Part shown: positions 32,591-44,786 of the stretch, one piece after another
Layout: the number at the start of each line of letters is the position of its first letter
Numbering within the stretch: position 1 is the first letter of the stretch
Origin: Bettongia penicillata ogilbyi
Lineage: Eukaryota > Chordata > Mammalia > Diprotodontia > Potoroidae
Length of the DNA: 64,000 nucleotides
Assembly: GCA_023548195.1 (NCBI GenBank)
Contig: JAJHZJ010000252.1
Coordinates: 2,797,395 to 2,861,394, forward strand
Direction of reading: 5' to 3'
The notes under the pieces: model-generated
Database searches by the model: none
Seen by the model: the letters and a program-made list of their open reading frames with translations, nothing else
Told to the model about the DNA's origin: nothing
Position numbers and translations under genes: made by a program

Positions 32591-33854
32591 AATTTTATTT
32601 TAGTTCTGATATAAAAGACAACAGTATTTACTTAATACTGTCATTAGTGTAGCAGCTAAATGTGTGCTAAAGACTGTTCAGCCATTATTTCTATATTGCC
32701 TTATAATTTTCATATTATTTGATTTGAAAATATCAGTCAAGCATATGTGTTCTAGACCCCCAAATTACTGGTTAGTAAAGAGAAGCAAATACCATTAAGG
32801 GTTAAATTTGGTAGGATTTGATAATGTTTCTCAGAAGATGCTCCTGATCTCTATCTTTCTTGATATGTGGCCTCTGTAGGGATACCGAAGACTTTGGAAT
32901 GGAGAGTATTCAGCACGGTTGTCAAAGAATGCTTCAGAATATAGCCCACAACTGGCCACAATGCACCAGAGGCAAGCTTTATTATAAAGAAGAAAGAAAA
33001 GAAAAATCTACAACTTTCTGGGACACTCCTCAGCTCCTGCTTCTCAAAGGTCACAAGGTTTCCCAATTGAAGTCTCTGGGAGTAGCAAGTACCCAGTGAA
33101 AGAAAAATTCAGTGCTCTTCTTATTTCGTACAAGTCATAGACAAATTTCTTGATACCCAGCCTGCTTTTCTAAAGTCTCTTGAACATAAACTATTTTCAT
33201 ACTGACAATTTGTAGAGTTGAGAAAGACACAATTTTATAGAAAGATGAAACAAGGGTTTAATCTTGTTTGGGCTAGAGTTTTTGTTGTTTTTTTTTAATA
33301 ACCTAGACAGACTAAAACTAACAACTTGCGCACACAGGGAGAATTATTTTCCTAAATCTGTTCAATGAAGTCAAGGGCGGAGAAAGAAGTACTGCTTTTA
33401 ATGGGATTATTCCAAAGGGTTCTGGCCTGGGTCTGATAGCTCCCCCACGTCTGTCGTCTGGGAGAACGGAGTTCTTTCCTGTACTTTGACTCAGTTTCCT
33501 TTTAGAAATGGTTTAGGCCTTTGTTACCAAAAGATTCCAGACTAGGGACACTGTCATGATATTAAATCTTAATATTTATAACTCAAAAAGAAGCTTTAGA
33601 ACTATATGCTTCCATACTCTTCAATACCAAGTCCCTGGTTCTATCAGTCTATATAATCTACCAGTCTCAGAAGCGGAAGACTTCTTTCCTGATTCCTGCT
33701 GTGCAAAACTAGACTTCCCAGCCCCGGCTGGAAACAGGTTAGGCCAAAGTTCCTACGCCAATCAGCCAACCACCACATTCCAGCATGGGGCGAGAAAGGA
33801 AGATACACTCTCCAAAAAACAAAACAAACCTAAAACACAAGCACGGAGCCTAAG
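32591..33854. other. No feature recognised
   Basis: About 1.2 kb without a recognised repeat. Open frames at 32,860-33,099 and 33,556-33,861 show no domain I know. Confidence 0.4.
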
Positions 33855-33945
33855 AAACTGAAGTTTCCTCATCTGTGGATGAAGTGGTTAGACGAGATAA
33901 TTTCCATGACCTCTTCTGGCTCTCGTAATCTATGAATTTAAGAAT
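33855..33945 (+). mobile_element. MIR tail
   Basis: 'gaagtttcctcatctgtgga', 'gacctcttctggctctcgta'. Confidence 0.45.
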
Positions 33946-35354
33946 CCATGAAGATGAACATGAAAGGAGTTAGCAAGGATGTCAACAATATACTTAACTA
34001 CTTCCAGGCTTCTGCTGGAGCTAGTTCCAACTGCTTCCTACGTTGGCTCCAGGCTTAATGCTGACACTCTATTGGCTCAGCACATTGCAACCCACAACTC
34101 CTGAGCTCAAGAGATCCAATAACCTCAGCTTTCCTCAGGAGTGGGTTACCTGGGTCTGGGTCCTGTTCCAGAATGGCTTCACCCCCAGTTAACTAATGGA
34201 GAAATTAACGTATAGATGGCCACCGACTTGTCCATTCTGTTTAGGGAGCCTCATAAGTAAAGTCTATTGGGAACTTTGAGGGTAATCTGCTATCAGATTT
34301 AATTATTCTGGTTTTTGAAAGGATGAAGAAAAAACTACCTAGCAGTTTTATTTTCTTCCCAACCTTGGGTGGAGGGAAAGAAGTAAGGCAGATAGACACC
34401 AGAAGCCTTCAGATGGCATGAGGGGAAGTCTGGAAAAGTAGACTGGTCCAATGGATTTGCTTGATTGGGCACAATTGTGTGAATCAGAAGGTTTCTTTTG
34501 TCATATTCCAATGGGAAAGAAGCCACAGGCCTTCTCTTTTTTCCATGTGGAAAGAGAATAATAGTCTGGCCAAGGTTAGGCCAATTTATAGCTTGGATAA
34601 GTTGATCAAAGAATTTAGAGGTCACATGGTCTGCAACTAATGAGATTTGTAAGCACCATTAATTATCCTGATGGATTATTCCTGATTTTTATTTAATTTT
34701 TTCCCTTATAAATAAATCCTGGAAACATACTCTTGTGGGCTATAGTATATAGGGGGAAGGGACAGAAGGGAATTAGAAATTGGCTTCGATATAGTGGTAA
34801 CTAAAGAAAAAAATAGCTATTATATAACATATCAATAAAAAGTTGACAGGTGTAATATAAAATACCAAGTAAGTCAGTGAAAAACCCATTGGCTGGTAAG
34901 TGAAGGGACAGGGTAACTTAGTGCAGCAGATGTCTGATCCCAGAGAGCTAAATAGACTCAGAGAGTCAGAAGGTTCAGGAATTTTGTTGCTTAGAGCTTA
35001 ATGAAAATTTAGAAAAGAATGAAAGATAAAAGCCTCGGGGACTAAGGAACCCCTATCTGGTTCCAAGGGAAGGGACTAAGGTATGGGTCCTTTATGCCCA
35101 CAACATGCTTATATGAGGGTTCCCTAAAGGGAGGATACTGGCCAAAGTTAGGAAAAGCAGAGTGTGATGTTATCATGTTCACATCTGCTCAATTCTTATG
35201 TGGTTAATTTTGTTACATCAATTATCCCCTTGAGTCTTTAGTCCTTTCCCTCCTTTGGGCGCCTTGCTTTTGCCTACAAATACGGTCATCTCCCCTTTGC
35301 TAACAAAAACTCCAAAAGCTCGACTATCACTCACGCTATCAGCCCTTCTCTCTT
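33946..35354. other. No feature recognised
   Basis: About 1.4 kb without a repeat I can name. The 96-codon minus-strand frame at 34,335-34,625 has no recognisable domain. Confidence 0.4.
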
Positions 35355-35735
35355 TTTTAAGAGTCTACTACATCCTGGGCAGGGAATATACAGAATAAAA
35401 AAAAAATGAAACACACCCTGTCCTCAAGGAACTTATATTCTGTTGGAGGAAACAACATATACACAAAAAATTAAACGTAAAATGTGTGCCATGGAAGTGC
35501 AGAGTAATGCGGTGGGGCACTAGAAATTGGGAAGATTAGGAAAGGCCCAGTGGAGGAAGTGATGCTTGAGCTGAGCTTTAAGGAAACTGAGCCTTCTGGG
35601 AGGAAGAGGTGAGGAGACATTATTCTAGGTCAGCAGCCTTTGCATAGGCACTGAGGAAATAAATGGAAAGTACCAGCAGCAGGAAGTAGGGCAGTATGGT
35701 TGGAAGTTTGGGCTTTAACTTCTGGAAAGAAGACT
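35355..35735 (-). mobile_element. L2 LINE 3' part
   Basis: 'tgtcctcaaggaacttatat', 'cttgagctgagctttaagga', 'gcataggcactgaggaaata', reverse L2. Confidence 0.6.
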
Positions 35736-35737
35736 GT

Positions 35738-35785
35738 GGGACTCAGAGGTGGGGAACCTGTGGCCCGTAGATTCCTCACCACTCT
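35738..35785. mobile_element. Possible hAT-type terminal repeat remnant
   Basis: 'cagaggtggggaacctgtgg' resembles the terminus of a hAT-derived MITE common in marsupials, with 'ctctaggtc' a little further in. No opposite end is seen. Confidence 0.3.
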
Positions 35786-35789
35786 AGGT

Positions 35790-36084
35790 CAAAGGATAAA
35801 AACAGTTTTCAGAAGAAGAAATACAAATGATCAACAACTATAACTATCAATAACTCTGACTAAATCACTGAAAATCAGAGAAATGCTAGTTAAAACGATT
35901 CTGAGTTTTCCTACTGCCACCATTAAATTGGTCAAGATGACAAAATAAAATCAAAATAGTTAATGTTGGAGGGGCTGTGGGAAGACAGGCACAGGGACAT
36001 AACTGTTGATGAAGTTATGAATTTGTCCAACTATTCTGGGAAAAAGGATGGGAATCGTGACAAAGTTACTTCTATAGCTTACTA
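35790..36084 (+). mobile_element. L1, left part of a split copy
   Basis: 'cagttttcagaagaagaaat', 'gagaaatgctagttaaaac', 'ggaggggctgtgggaag', forward ORF2 3' region. Confidence 0.75.
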
Positions 36085-36300
36085 GAGGTAGCTGGATGGT
36101 TCAATGGATAGAGCACTGAGTCTGGAGTCAGGAAGACCTGAGTTCAAATCTGGCCTGAGATACTCACTAGTTGTATGGCCCTGGACAAGTCACATAAGCT
36201 CTATTTTCCTAATCCACTGGAGAAGGAAATGGCAAACCACTCCAGTGTTTTTGCCAAGAAAATGCCATATGAGGGACAAGAAGAGTTGGACATGACATAG
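36085..36300 (+). mobile_element. tRNA-related SINE inside L1
   Basis: 'caatggatagagcactgagt', 'aagacctgagttcaaatctg', 'gaaatggcaaaccactccag'. L1 continues on both sides. Confidence 0.85.
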
Positions 36301-36486
36301 ACTATACCACAGATATACACCAGTAAGTTAGCAACAGAATGAATAGTCTTGTAAAATATTCACGGCAGCACTCTTTTGGGGCAAGAAAAATCTCCCCAAA
36401 CTAAAAATAATGGATATCCATTAAATTTAAGAATGGTGGAACAGATTGTGTTTACTAATGTAATGAAATATTATTATGCTATAAGA
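36301..36486 (+). mobile_element. L1, right part
   Basis: 'taatggatatccattaaatt', 'gaaatattattatgctataa' continue the L1 3' region. Confidence 0.7.
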
Positions 36487-36487
36487 A

Positions 36488-36600
36488 GTCCAGTTGAATG
36501 TAAGCTCCTTAAGGCATGTTTTCATTTTTGTCTTCTATTCCTAGCACCTAGAATAGGACCCAGCACATAGTAGGTGCTTAAGAAATCCTTGCTAAATATA
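36488..36600 (+). mobile_element. L2 3' tail
   Basis: 'gaatgtaagctccttaaggc', 'cagcacatagtaggtgctta', forward L2 terminus directly after the L1 piece. Confidence 0.65.
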
Positions 36601-37165
36601 AGGAATTCAGAAAAACATGTGTCTTGGTACATGAGTGGGAGGATAGAGTCTACTTTGGCACAAAGACTACTTAGATAGGAATAACATAAGACTGTAAAGT
36701 TAAGGTCATGATACATCCTAGAGGGTCTTGAATGACAAGCTAAAGAGCTTAAACTTCTCTTGTTAAGCAGTAGGATGCCACAGAAGGTTTTTGAACAGTG
36801 ATAATCTCCAGATTTGGGCATAAGGAAGATTATTCAGGTATTCATATGAAAGGTAGACTGGAAGGATTGTGTCATAGCGGAAATAGGGAAGAAGAAATTG
36901 ATATAAGATATTCTTTGGAGGTGGAACCATAAGCCTAATTCTGAGCTGAGTACAGTCAATTAAATATGAGAAGTGAAGGAGAGAGAAAGGTAAAAAATAA
37001 CACCAAAGATAACTCCAAACATGGGAAATTGGACAAAGGTGCAGTTATAAATACAAATTGTGAAGTGAAAATGAGGAACGAGTTTAGGGAAGAAATAAGC
37101 TAGATTTTAGACTAATTGATTTTGAGTTACTGATGGTACATAAAGGAGATGTCTTGTAAGCATGT
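36601..37165 (-). mobile_element. L2 LINE fragment
   Basis: 'agtaggatgccacagaaggt', 'attcaggtattcatatgaaa', 'caccaaagataactccaaac', reverse L2, divergent. Confidence 0.5.
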
Positions 37166-37179
37166 GAAGAACTATCAAT

Positions 37180-37890
37180 GGGACATCTTCAGCATCTCCC
37201 ACTTATGACCTTACTTCCTTCTGTTCACACAATCCTGTCCCCTAGTTCTAACTGTCATTTATCCTGTATTTGTCCATTGCGACAATTTCCTAACCTTCCT
37301 TAATCTATTCCATTTTCAATTCTGTTCACAAATGCCAGATTCATTTTGATGTCACTTCTACTAAAATTTTAGCCTTCAGTGGTTCCCTACTGGAATATAG
37401 TCCATTTAAGGTCCTCCATGACTTGGCTAATTACCTTATCTTCCACTATCTTCTTAGGAAAGACCTACTCTCCATCCAAAATACATGTCTTGCTGTTGGC
37501 CAAGGAACCTAGAGCTTTATACCTTTTCTTTTGCTCATTCTATTTTCTCTGCCCATAATACCCTCTTCACCCATATGCACCTATGAAGATCCTACCCATT
37601 CTTCAAGGCCTAACTTAAATGGAACAATTCTTTCTTTGATGATACCCTGGACCAGACTCCATGTTATAACTCCAGAATTCTTGCAGTATTATTGGCACTT
37701 ATGACATTTTGCCTTGTATTACAGCTATTCACATATTTATTTTGGCTTCCCTATTAGATTGTAAGCTTTCTGAGTCCAGAAACCATGGTAACTTTCTTTC
37801 TCATATTTATGTCCTCTTAGACATTTAGACATAGCACCTTGCATATAGTAGGCAGCCAATGTATATTTGTTCAAGGAATAAATGAATTGA
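37180..37890 (+). mobile_element. L2 LINE 3' region
   Basis: 'aattttagccttcagtggtt', 'aggtcctccatgacttggct', 'attcttcaaggcctaactta', 'attagattgtaagctttctg', 'catatagtaggcagccaatg', forward L2. It lies back to back with the preceding reverse copy. Confidence 0.75.
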
Positions 37891-37904
37891 TGCTGTTTGC
37901 TACT

Positions 37905-38015
37905 TTGGGTGAATTCATTTCTCTGGGCCTCAATTTCCTCAACGGTGAAGTGTGTGTATGTTTTAATAAAATGATTTCCAAGTCTCTTTCTAGCTCTAAA
38001 TCCTACAATCCTATT
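37905..38015 (+). mobile_element. MIR fragment
   Basis: 'ctgggcctcaatttcctcaa', 'ctctttctagctctaaatcc'. Confidence 0.5.
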
Positions 38016-38419
38016 AAGGAGAAAAAATGGAGTAAATGAATGCATGAATGAGTAACTGAAAATACAATAGAATAAGTTGCAGAGTATGCATGAGTCACAC
38101 TGAAGTTTTTCAATTCATGCTTGGGGGGTTGGGAAGGAAGTAGGAGGAGGATAATGGGGAATGGGGGAGGGAATGAATAGTCAACTGATGCTTTATGTTA
38201 TTATTTGATTTTATTATTTCTATGATGGGGGACCTTTGCTTGTTGAAATATACCCATGAGCTTCGAAGCTTAACCCAGAATGTGAAAGGAGCAGAGAATG
38301 AATGTGGCAGGTTTATTCCGTTATTTAAAGTGTGGTGTGGCATATGCCTGTGACTTTTCTTTGGTTCAGTCACTGAGTCATAGCTAACATTTGGGGGAGA
38401 CCTGAGATGAGTTTCATTA
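38016..38419. other. No feature recognised
   Basis: Low-information stretch with a G-rich run near 38,127. No gene is seen. Confidence 0.4.
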
Positions 38420-39780
38420 AAAAATACCCTGGGAAAGCTTCACAAGATCCATTTTAAGCAGGTAACATGAAAACCACTTTCAGAATACATGATTTATACA
38501 TAAAGTATATCATAAGTAAATTAGGGGAACATGGAAAAATGTACCTGTCAAATCTATGAATAAGAGAAGAGTTTATGACAAACAAGAGATAGAGGGGATT
38601 GCAGGAAGTAAAACAGATAGTTTTGATTGCATGAAATTAAAAAGATCTTACACACCCCCAAAAAACTAGTACAGCTAAAATTAGAAGGAAAATAAGAAAC
38701 TAAGAAAAAAAATTTGCAGCAAGTTTTCCGATAAAGACCTCATCTCTCAAATATAGAGAGAACTCAACTAAATTTATAAAAAACAAGAGCCATTCCTCAG
38801 TTAATAAGTGGTCAAAAGATATTAACAGGCAGTTTTCAGAAGAAGAAATTAAAGTTTTCAATAGTCACATGAAAAATCGCTCTAAATCACTACTGATCAG
38901 TGAAATGAAAATTTAAACAACTCTGAGATGCCACTTCAAATCTATCATATTGGATAACATTATAGAAAAGGAAAACTACCAATGCTGAAGGGGATGTGGA
39001 AAAATTGAGAACTAATGCATTATTGGTGGAGTTGTGAATTGATCCAACCATTCTGGAGAACAAATTGGAATTATGCCCAAAGGACTATAAAGTTGTTCAT
39101 GCCCTTTGACCCACTACTAGGTCTATATCCCAAAGAGATCAAAGAAAAGGAAAAAAATGTACAAAAATATTTGTAGCAGTTCTCTTTGTAGTGGCAAAGA
39201 ATTGGAAATTGAGAAAATGTTCATTAATTCGAGAATGGTCAAATTAGTTGTTATGTATGACTGATCAAATACTCTTGTGCTATAATAAATGACAAGCAGG
39301 ATGGTCTTAGAAAAAACTTGGGAAAGCTTGTAGGAACTCATGCAAAGTGAATTGAGCAGAACTAGGAAAACCTTGTACATAATGATAGCAGTAATATAAG
39401 GATGGTCAAATGTGAAAGACTTAGCTGCTCTTATCAGCACAATGGTCCAAGACAATTCCAAAGGACCCATGATAAAAAACTCTATCCACATACAGAGAGA
39501 GAGAACTGATGAACCCTGAATTCATACTGAAGCATACTTTTTGCACTTTCTTTATTTTCATTGTCTTATTTTGTTTCTGTTTTCTCTTGCAACATGGCTA
39601 ATATGGAAATATGTTTGGCACAACCTCACATGTATAATTGAAATCAAATTGCTGCTTTGTCAAGGAGGAGGGAGGAGCAGAAGAGAGAGAGGGAATTTGG
39701 AGTTTAAAATGTTAAGAAATGATTGTCAAATGTTTTATATGTAACTGGGAAATATTTCATAAAATTAATAAAAAAACAAT
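38420..39780 (+). mobile_element. L1 3' region, 5'-truncated
   Basis: About 1.35 kb of the end of ORF2 and the 3' UTR: 'aaatcactactgatcagtga', 'attattggtggagttgtgaa', 'cactactaggtctatatccc', 'gcaacatggctaatatggaa', ending 'aaaattaataaaaaaac'. It is the longest forward L1 here but has no intact frame. The short minus-strand frame at 39,123-39,491 is antisense noise. Confidence 0.8.
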
Positions 39781-40744
39781 TTTGAAAACATTTGCAAATC
39801 AACTTTTGGACAAATTCAGTAATCAGTAAATGGAAAGAGACAAAGAGGCCGTATCAGACCTATTCTTCTGTATGAAATGAAAAGAGCTCACTTGGGGTGC
39901 TACCACTCGGGGGATGAAGGTGGGCCATTTGGGATATTCCTGTTTTAACGAGTTATTCTTGGCAGCTAGGTTTTAAGGTTAGTTGTTTCTATGCTGCTGG
40001 AATATAAATGCTGTCAGCACCCTAGGACAAATTGCAGATCACCCTGCCCTAGTTATGATCTATTCAGCCTGTCCCAAGGTACTGGGGAGATGCTCCCAGA
40101 GCTGAGACCAGGGGAAGATAGCATGGATCACTGGCATAGATGAAGGGTAGTGGGGAGGACAACTTAAGGCCTGATGATTTTCACACATGCCCATGAATTG
40201 GTTGAGGCTTCATTTGGATGTGTTTATTGGTATTTCTTTTTAAAGGTGCACAGTTTCAGGACTGGATTGTGAACAAATGGTTCAGGAATGTCAAGGCAGA
40301 GCTCTGGGCACAACTACAAACAGATTAACTGCTTGTCTTGGCAGGGTGCCCCAAGGGAGGTGCCCATCTAGCAGGACAAATGAATATGGGAATTGACCCT
40401 GACATTCCTAAGTCTACGCTAAAAACAAGCTAGCTTCTCCTCCAATGGCTGATACCTTAGACTTCACCATTCATACCAATGGCATCCAAGATACCCTGTG
40501 TTTATAAAGCTTTATCAATTTGAGGCACAGATTTAATGACCCTGACAACCTACTCAAGCTTCAAGTGAATATGAGAGCTGGTCCTCTCTTCTGGCAGGGT
40601 CTACCAAGCTAGAAAGCTAGAGTTGGAATCGAAATAAGAGAAGAAGGCTGTGAATGCTCTCAGGAAAACAAATTAATCATAAATCCCATGGCTCACATTT
40701 ATAAATAGCTTTGTAGTATATGAGGCAATCTCAAAACAGTCTTA
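39781..40744. other. No repeat or gene recognised (apparently unique)
   Basis: Nearly 1 kb of moderately GC sequence with no family I recognise. Confidence 0.4.
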
Positions 40745-40880
40745 TGACTGTTGGGTTTAGAGTAAAAGGGCATGGGTTCCAATTCTGTTTCTATAGCTTA
40801 TTGATTTTCTGACTGTGAGGATCTCTCTTTCCCTCTATGAGCCCCAGTGTCCTTATTTGTCAATTAAAGGTGTAAAAACA
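40745..40880 (+). mobile_element. MIR fragment
   Basis: 'ggcatgggttccaattctgt' and 'tccttatttgtcaattaaag'. Confidence 0.45.
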
Positions 40881-40919
40881 GACTTAAAATAGGTAGAAGT
40901 AAATGTTTCCATAGTCATT

Positions 40920-41030
40920 GCTTTTTTTTGTCCATGGTTCTTGAAGAGGACCATGACATCAGGGAGATGATGCCATGACATGCAAGTGAATTGGATTTAA
41001 GTGAGGGAATGAAATGTCACAGCTGGGACC
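40920..41030 (-). mobile_element. RTE-tailed SINE fragment
   Basis: 'ggttcttgaagaggaccatg', 'gagatgatgccatgacatgc', 'gaattggatttaagtgaggg', matching the reverse copy at 42,300. Confidence 0.65.
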
Positions 41031-41104
41031 TGAACTCAGATTTTCTGAGTTTTAGTCTAGGACTCTTTTCACCAGCATCTGATAATCAAAAGTTCTTGGG
41101 CCAG

Positions 41105-41285
41105 GAGAGAGGTAGGGGAAAGATCTGTGGGCTAGACAACAGAAGAACTGGCTTTAGTCCCAACTCTGATATTAACTGTGCAATTTGGGAGAAGCCACCT
41201 CATCCCTCTGAGTTTCAGTTTTCTTGTCTGTAAAATGAAGATTTGACTTAGATAACCTCCAAGTTCTTTTCCAGTTCTGACATTT
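41105..41285 (+). mobile_element. MIR SINE
   Basis: 'ctggctttagtcccaactct', 'ttttcttgtctgtaaaatga', 'ccaagttcttttccagttct'. Confidence 0.65.
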
Positions 41286-41461
41286 TATGAGTCTGTGCAA
41301 TTTTCATTGGCATACAACTTCATATCCTCTTCCCTTCTACTAACTGTAAGATAAGGATAACATCTAATGGAGAGGACAGCCTAGGTCTTGGGGATTTCTT
41401 ACCTTCTCCTTTCCTCCATCACTAGAAGATGAATAGAAGGAAATATAACTTTGAAAGACTT

Positions 41462-41575
41462 TGGGGCAGCCGAGTGATGTGCTCATCTTAGAGTCAGGAG
41501 GACCTCAGTTCCGATTCAGTCTTATATACTTACTAGCTGTGGCATCTTGGGCAAGTCACTTACCTCCCCATTACC
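41462..41575 (+). mobile_element. Short tRNA-related SINE
   Basis: 'ttggggcagccgagtgatgt', 'cttgggcaagtcacttacct', ending 'ccattacctgc'. This is the short SINE type also seen at 58,637. Confidence 0.7.
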
Positions 41576-42008
41576 TGCAAAGAAAGAGAGACTTAGGAAC
41601 TCACAATCTAAAGGGCGAGAGAACATGCAAACATTGTGTACAAAGGAGCTATGTATAAGATAAATAGGAAATAATAAACAGGGAGAAAACACTGGAATTA
41701 AGAGAGATTGGGAAAGGTTTCCTATAGAAGATGGGGTTTAAGTTGAGATTTGAAGGAAGTTAGGAAAGACAGGAAGCAGAGAAGAGGAGGGGTAACATTC
41801 CAGGCATGGGATCAGCCAGTGAAAATGCCTGGAGTTGGAAGATGGAGTGTCCTGTGTGAGAATGGCAAGACTAGGTCACTGGATTCAGGAGAATGTGGTG
41901 TACAGTGTAAGGATCCTGGAAAAGTAGGAATGGGGTTAGGTTGGAGGAGCTTCAAATGACAGAGGATTTTGTATTTAATCTTGGAGGAGATAGGGAGTGA
42001 CTGGAGTT

Positions 42009-42009
42009 T

Positions 42010-42047
<38 letters not shown>
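42009..42047. repeat. Compound microsatellite (TG)n(AG)n
   Basis: About 13 TG units then about 7 AG units, the same arrangement as at 5,375. Confidence 0.95.
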
Positions 42048-42299
42048 CAGGTTTTCCAAAGCACACACATGTTTTGGAAAAATTATTTCAGTGGCTGAGT
42101 AGAGGATGTAATGGATGTGGAAGACACTTGTGGCAGGCAGACCAAATAGCAATCCACGTAAGAGGAGAAGACAATGTAGACTGAGGTAGCAGCAGTATCA
42201 GAGGAGAGAAGGGGATGTAGTCATGAGATTTTACAAAGGTGAAACTGATAGGTCTTGACAACAGATTAGATATGGGGGTGAGGAGAGTTAGGGTGACTG

Positions 42300-42483
42300 T
42301 CGGTGTTGTTTGGCCTTCATTCTTGAAGACGACCAGGACATCAGGAAGGTGATGCCATGAGCTGAAAGTGAATTGGATTTAAGTGAGGGAGTGCTGTGCA
42401 AAGTCAACAGCCTCACCTTTTCCTCTGGAGTCATCTGGATCCAGTGACCAGAGAGAGCTCAGGACAACTGGAGATGGCCTGCC
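42300..42483 (-). mobile_element. RTE-tailed SINE inside L2
   Basis: 'ggccttcattcttgaagacg', 'gaattggatttaagtgaggg', 'ctggatccagtgaccaga'. Flanked by agggtgactg (42,290-42,299) and agggtaactg (42,484-42,493), a 10-bp TSD with one mismatch. Confidence 0.8.
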
Positions 42484-43145
42484 AGGGTAACTGGAAGAAT
42501 GGTGTTGACTCCACAGTAATAGGGAAGTTTGGAAGGGGGAAGAATGTGGGGAGGAAAGATGAGTTCAGCTTAGAGTATATTGAATTTAAGATGTCTATAG
42601 GACATGCTTGAGTTTGAGATGTCTAATGGGCACATGGTGATGAGAGACTAGAGATCAGAAGAGAAATGAGGGCTGGAGAAGTAGATCTGAGAGTCATCAT
42701 CACAGAGATGAGAATAAATATATAGGAGTTGATGGGATCACCAAGAGAAGTGATATAGAAGAAGAGAAGAGGACAGAGCCCCAGGTGACACCCAAGGTTA
42801 GTGAGGATGACCCAGGTGGATAAAGATGTGGCAAAGAAAACTGAGGAGTAGCAGTTAGAGAGGTAGGAGGAAAGCCAGGAGAGAACAGTATCCTGAAACC
42901 TAGAGAAAAATAAGGGTTTCGAAAAGAAGAGGGTGATCAACAGTGTCTGCAGGATGAGAATTAAGAAAAAGCCATTGGATCTGGCAGTTAAGAGCCATGG
43001 ATAATTTAGAAGACAACAGTCTTGGTGGAATGATGAGATCAGGGGTCAGACTATAGAATTAAGAAGAAAGGAGAGGGAGAGGAGGCACCTATTATATAGA
43101 TGGCCTTCTCGAGGAGTTTAGCCAAGAAAGGCAGGAGAATTTGCT

Positions 43146-43272
43146 TTGTTATCTTTTAACTTACACTATAATTTACACCTTTTTAGGTCAAATGACTTGC
43201 GACAAAATTGAAACTTGAAAGTTTGACTATTTGGAAATGACTGCTATGCACAAATGTCTGAATAAAAATAAC
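43146..43272. other. Left flank of the inverted-repeat insert
   Basis: AT-rich and unclassified. Together with 44,864-45,174 it separates the two L2 parts. Confidence 0.35.
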
Positions 43273-43347
43273 TATTTCCCTTTTTTGGTAACAATAACAC
43301 AAATGAACATTTGATGAAAACACACGTAATGCATGTTTAACACTCTC
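43273..43347. repeat. Inverted repeat, left arm
   Basis: About 75 bp that match the reverse complement of 44,787-44,863 at roughly 85-90% ('ggtaacaata-cacaaatgaa', 'gatgaaaacaca', 'aatgcatgtttaacactct'). Confidence 0.8.
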
Positions 43348-43376
43348 TGGGAATTACCTCCCTATCTTTCATTCTT

Positions 43377-44006
43377 TATTTCCCTCAATTTATTTATTTT
43401 TAGCTTTCAACATTGACTTCCATGAGTTTTAAATTTTCTCTTTCTCTCTCCCTCTTCCCTCCCTAAGATGGCATGCAATCTGATATGAGTTCTACACATA
43501 CATTCCTATCAAATACATTTTCACATAGTCATACTGCATTATTCATTATAATAATGAAGTGGAGAAACCATGAGAAAGAAAGGACAAAAAACCCAAAAGA
43601 AAATAGTCTGCTTTGCTCTGCATTCCAATGTCATAGTTCTTTCTTTGGATGTGGATAGCATTTTCCATCATGAGTCCTTTGGAATTGTTTTAGGTTCTTG
43701 CTTTTGCTGAGAAAGGCTAAGAAAATCAGTCACTGAACGCAGTAGCTATTTCTGTGAACAATGTTCTCCTAGTTCTGCTCACTTCACTCAGTGTAAGTTC
43801 ATGTAAGTCTTTCCAGGATTTTTTGAATTCTATCTGTTCATCTCACTCAGTGTAAGTTCGTATAAGTCTTTCCAGGACTTTTTGAATTCTACCTGTTCAT
43901 CATTTCTTATAGCACAGTAGTATTCCTTTACATTAACCTGCCACAACTTACTCAGCCATTTCCCCAATGGATGGGCATGCCCTCAGTTTCTAGTTCTTGG
44001 CCACTA
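43377..44006 (-). mobile_element. L1 3' end with perfect 16-bp TSD
   Basis: The direct repeat cctatctttcattctt lies at 43,361-43,376 and 44,007-44,022. The insert reads as reverse L1: 'catcatgagtcctttggaat', 'gttctcctagttctgctcac', 'ccccaatggatgggcatgcc'. It carries an internal 59-bp tandem duplication. Removing it rejoins the loop of the flanking inverted repeat. Confidence 0.9.
43785..43902. repeat. 59-bp tandem duplication inside the L1
   Basis: Units 43,785-43,843 and 43,844-43,902 ('cactcagtgtaagttc...ctgttcat') differ at about five positions. Confidence 0.85.
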
Positions 44007-44022
44007 CCTATCTTTCATTCTT

Positions 44023-44786
44023 ACTCATAGGTTGATTCATTCCCTAGAAAATACCCCTAACCCCTAATTCTAGGGGTAATACTGTTTGGCTTTGTTCCTT
44101 ACATTACACCTCCTTAGCTCCCACCAATGTGATTTTAGTGAATTATGTTAGCTAGTAGATCCAGTTAACTGTCAGCAAAGGTATTTATTCAGCGGATATA
44201 ACTGAAATATTTCCTCCATAAACCTGAGGCACACTATCCTACAAATATACACATTATCAATGGGAAGAATGCGGTAAGCACAGTGGTACTGGGATATTCA
44301 TTTAGGATACATGTATGGCAGAAGTATTGAATAATTCTTGTCAAGGACCTGAAAGTCCTTTCTTTCTTTACAGAATCTCAACATAACTCTCTTTGGGTGA
44401 GGTATCAGGGGTGGTTGGGTTGCTCAGCTGGGTTCCCAGGCAATAGGCTCCTCTCCAAAATCTGGCTCTCTTCTCTACTGCCAAGGATTGCTCTCCTTGA
44501 ATCTGTTTCCTCTTTCTGGTGACTGTCTCTTTGTATCCTGCCTGCCTGCAGTGTATGTCCCCATTCTCCCACAGATGCAGGATCTGTTACTGGTTCAGGA
44601 GCCTCCCTTTAAAGTTATTCAGATAATGTTTGAAGGGGTAGCAGAAATTTTCTCCTCTTTTCCACACAGAGGTATCCCCTACAGCATTTTCTTACAAAGA
44701 GAGTTGCAAATTCATTTGCTAGACAGTAGAATCATTCCCTTAACTCTATCAAAGAGGAGTTTATACCTAATAAAGGAACACTCATA
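44023..44786. other. Loop of the inverted repeat, unassigned
   Basis: About 760 bp with no recognised repeat. A forward 99-codon frame at 44,488-44,787 has no transposase-like motif I can identify. Confidence 0.35.

Larger units (their letters stand above)
41576..43145 (-). mobile_element. L2 LINE with reverse-transcriptase region, interrupted
   Basis: In reverse this covers the L2 3' UTR up to the reverse transcriptase. The minus-strand frame 42,623-42,940 shows 'TVLSWLSSYL' and 'PLLFFYITSLGDPI'. The YADD-type box near 42,693-42,705 reads CDDD. It is cut by an RTE-tailed SINE at 42,300-42,483. Its 5' continuation is probably the L2 piece at 45,175-45,530, beyond a 2-kb insertion. Frameshifted, not functional. 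Confidence 0.75.
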
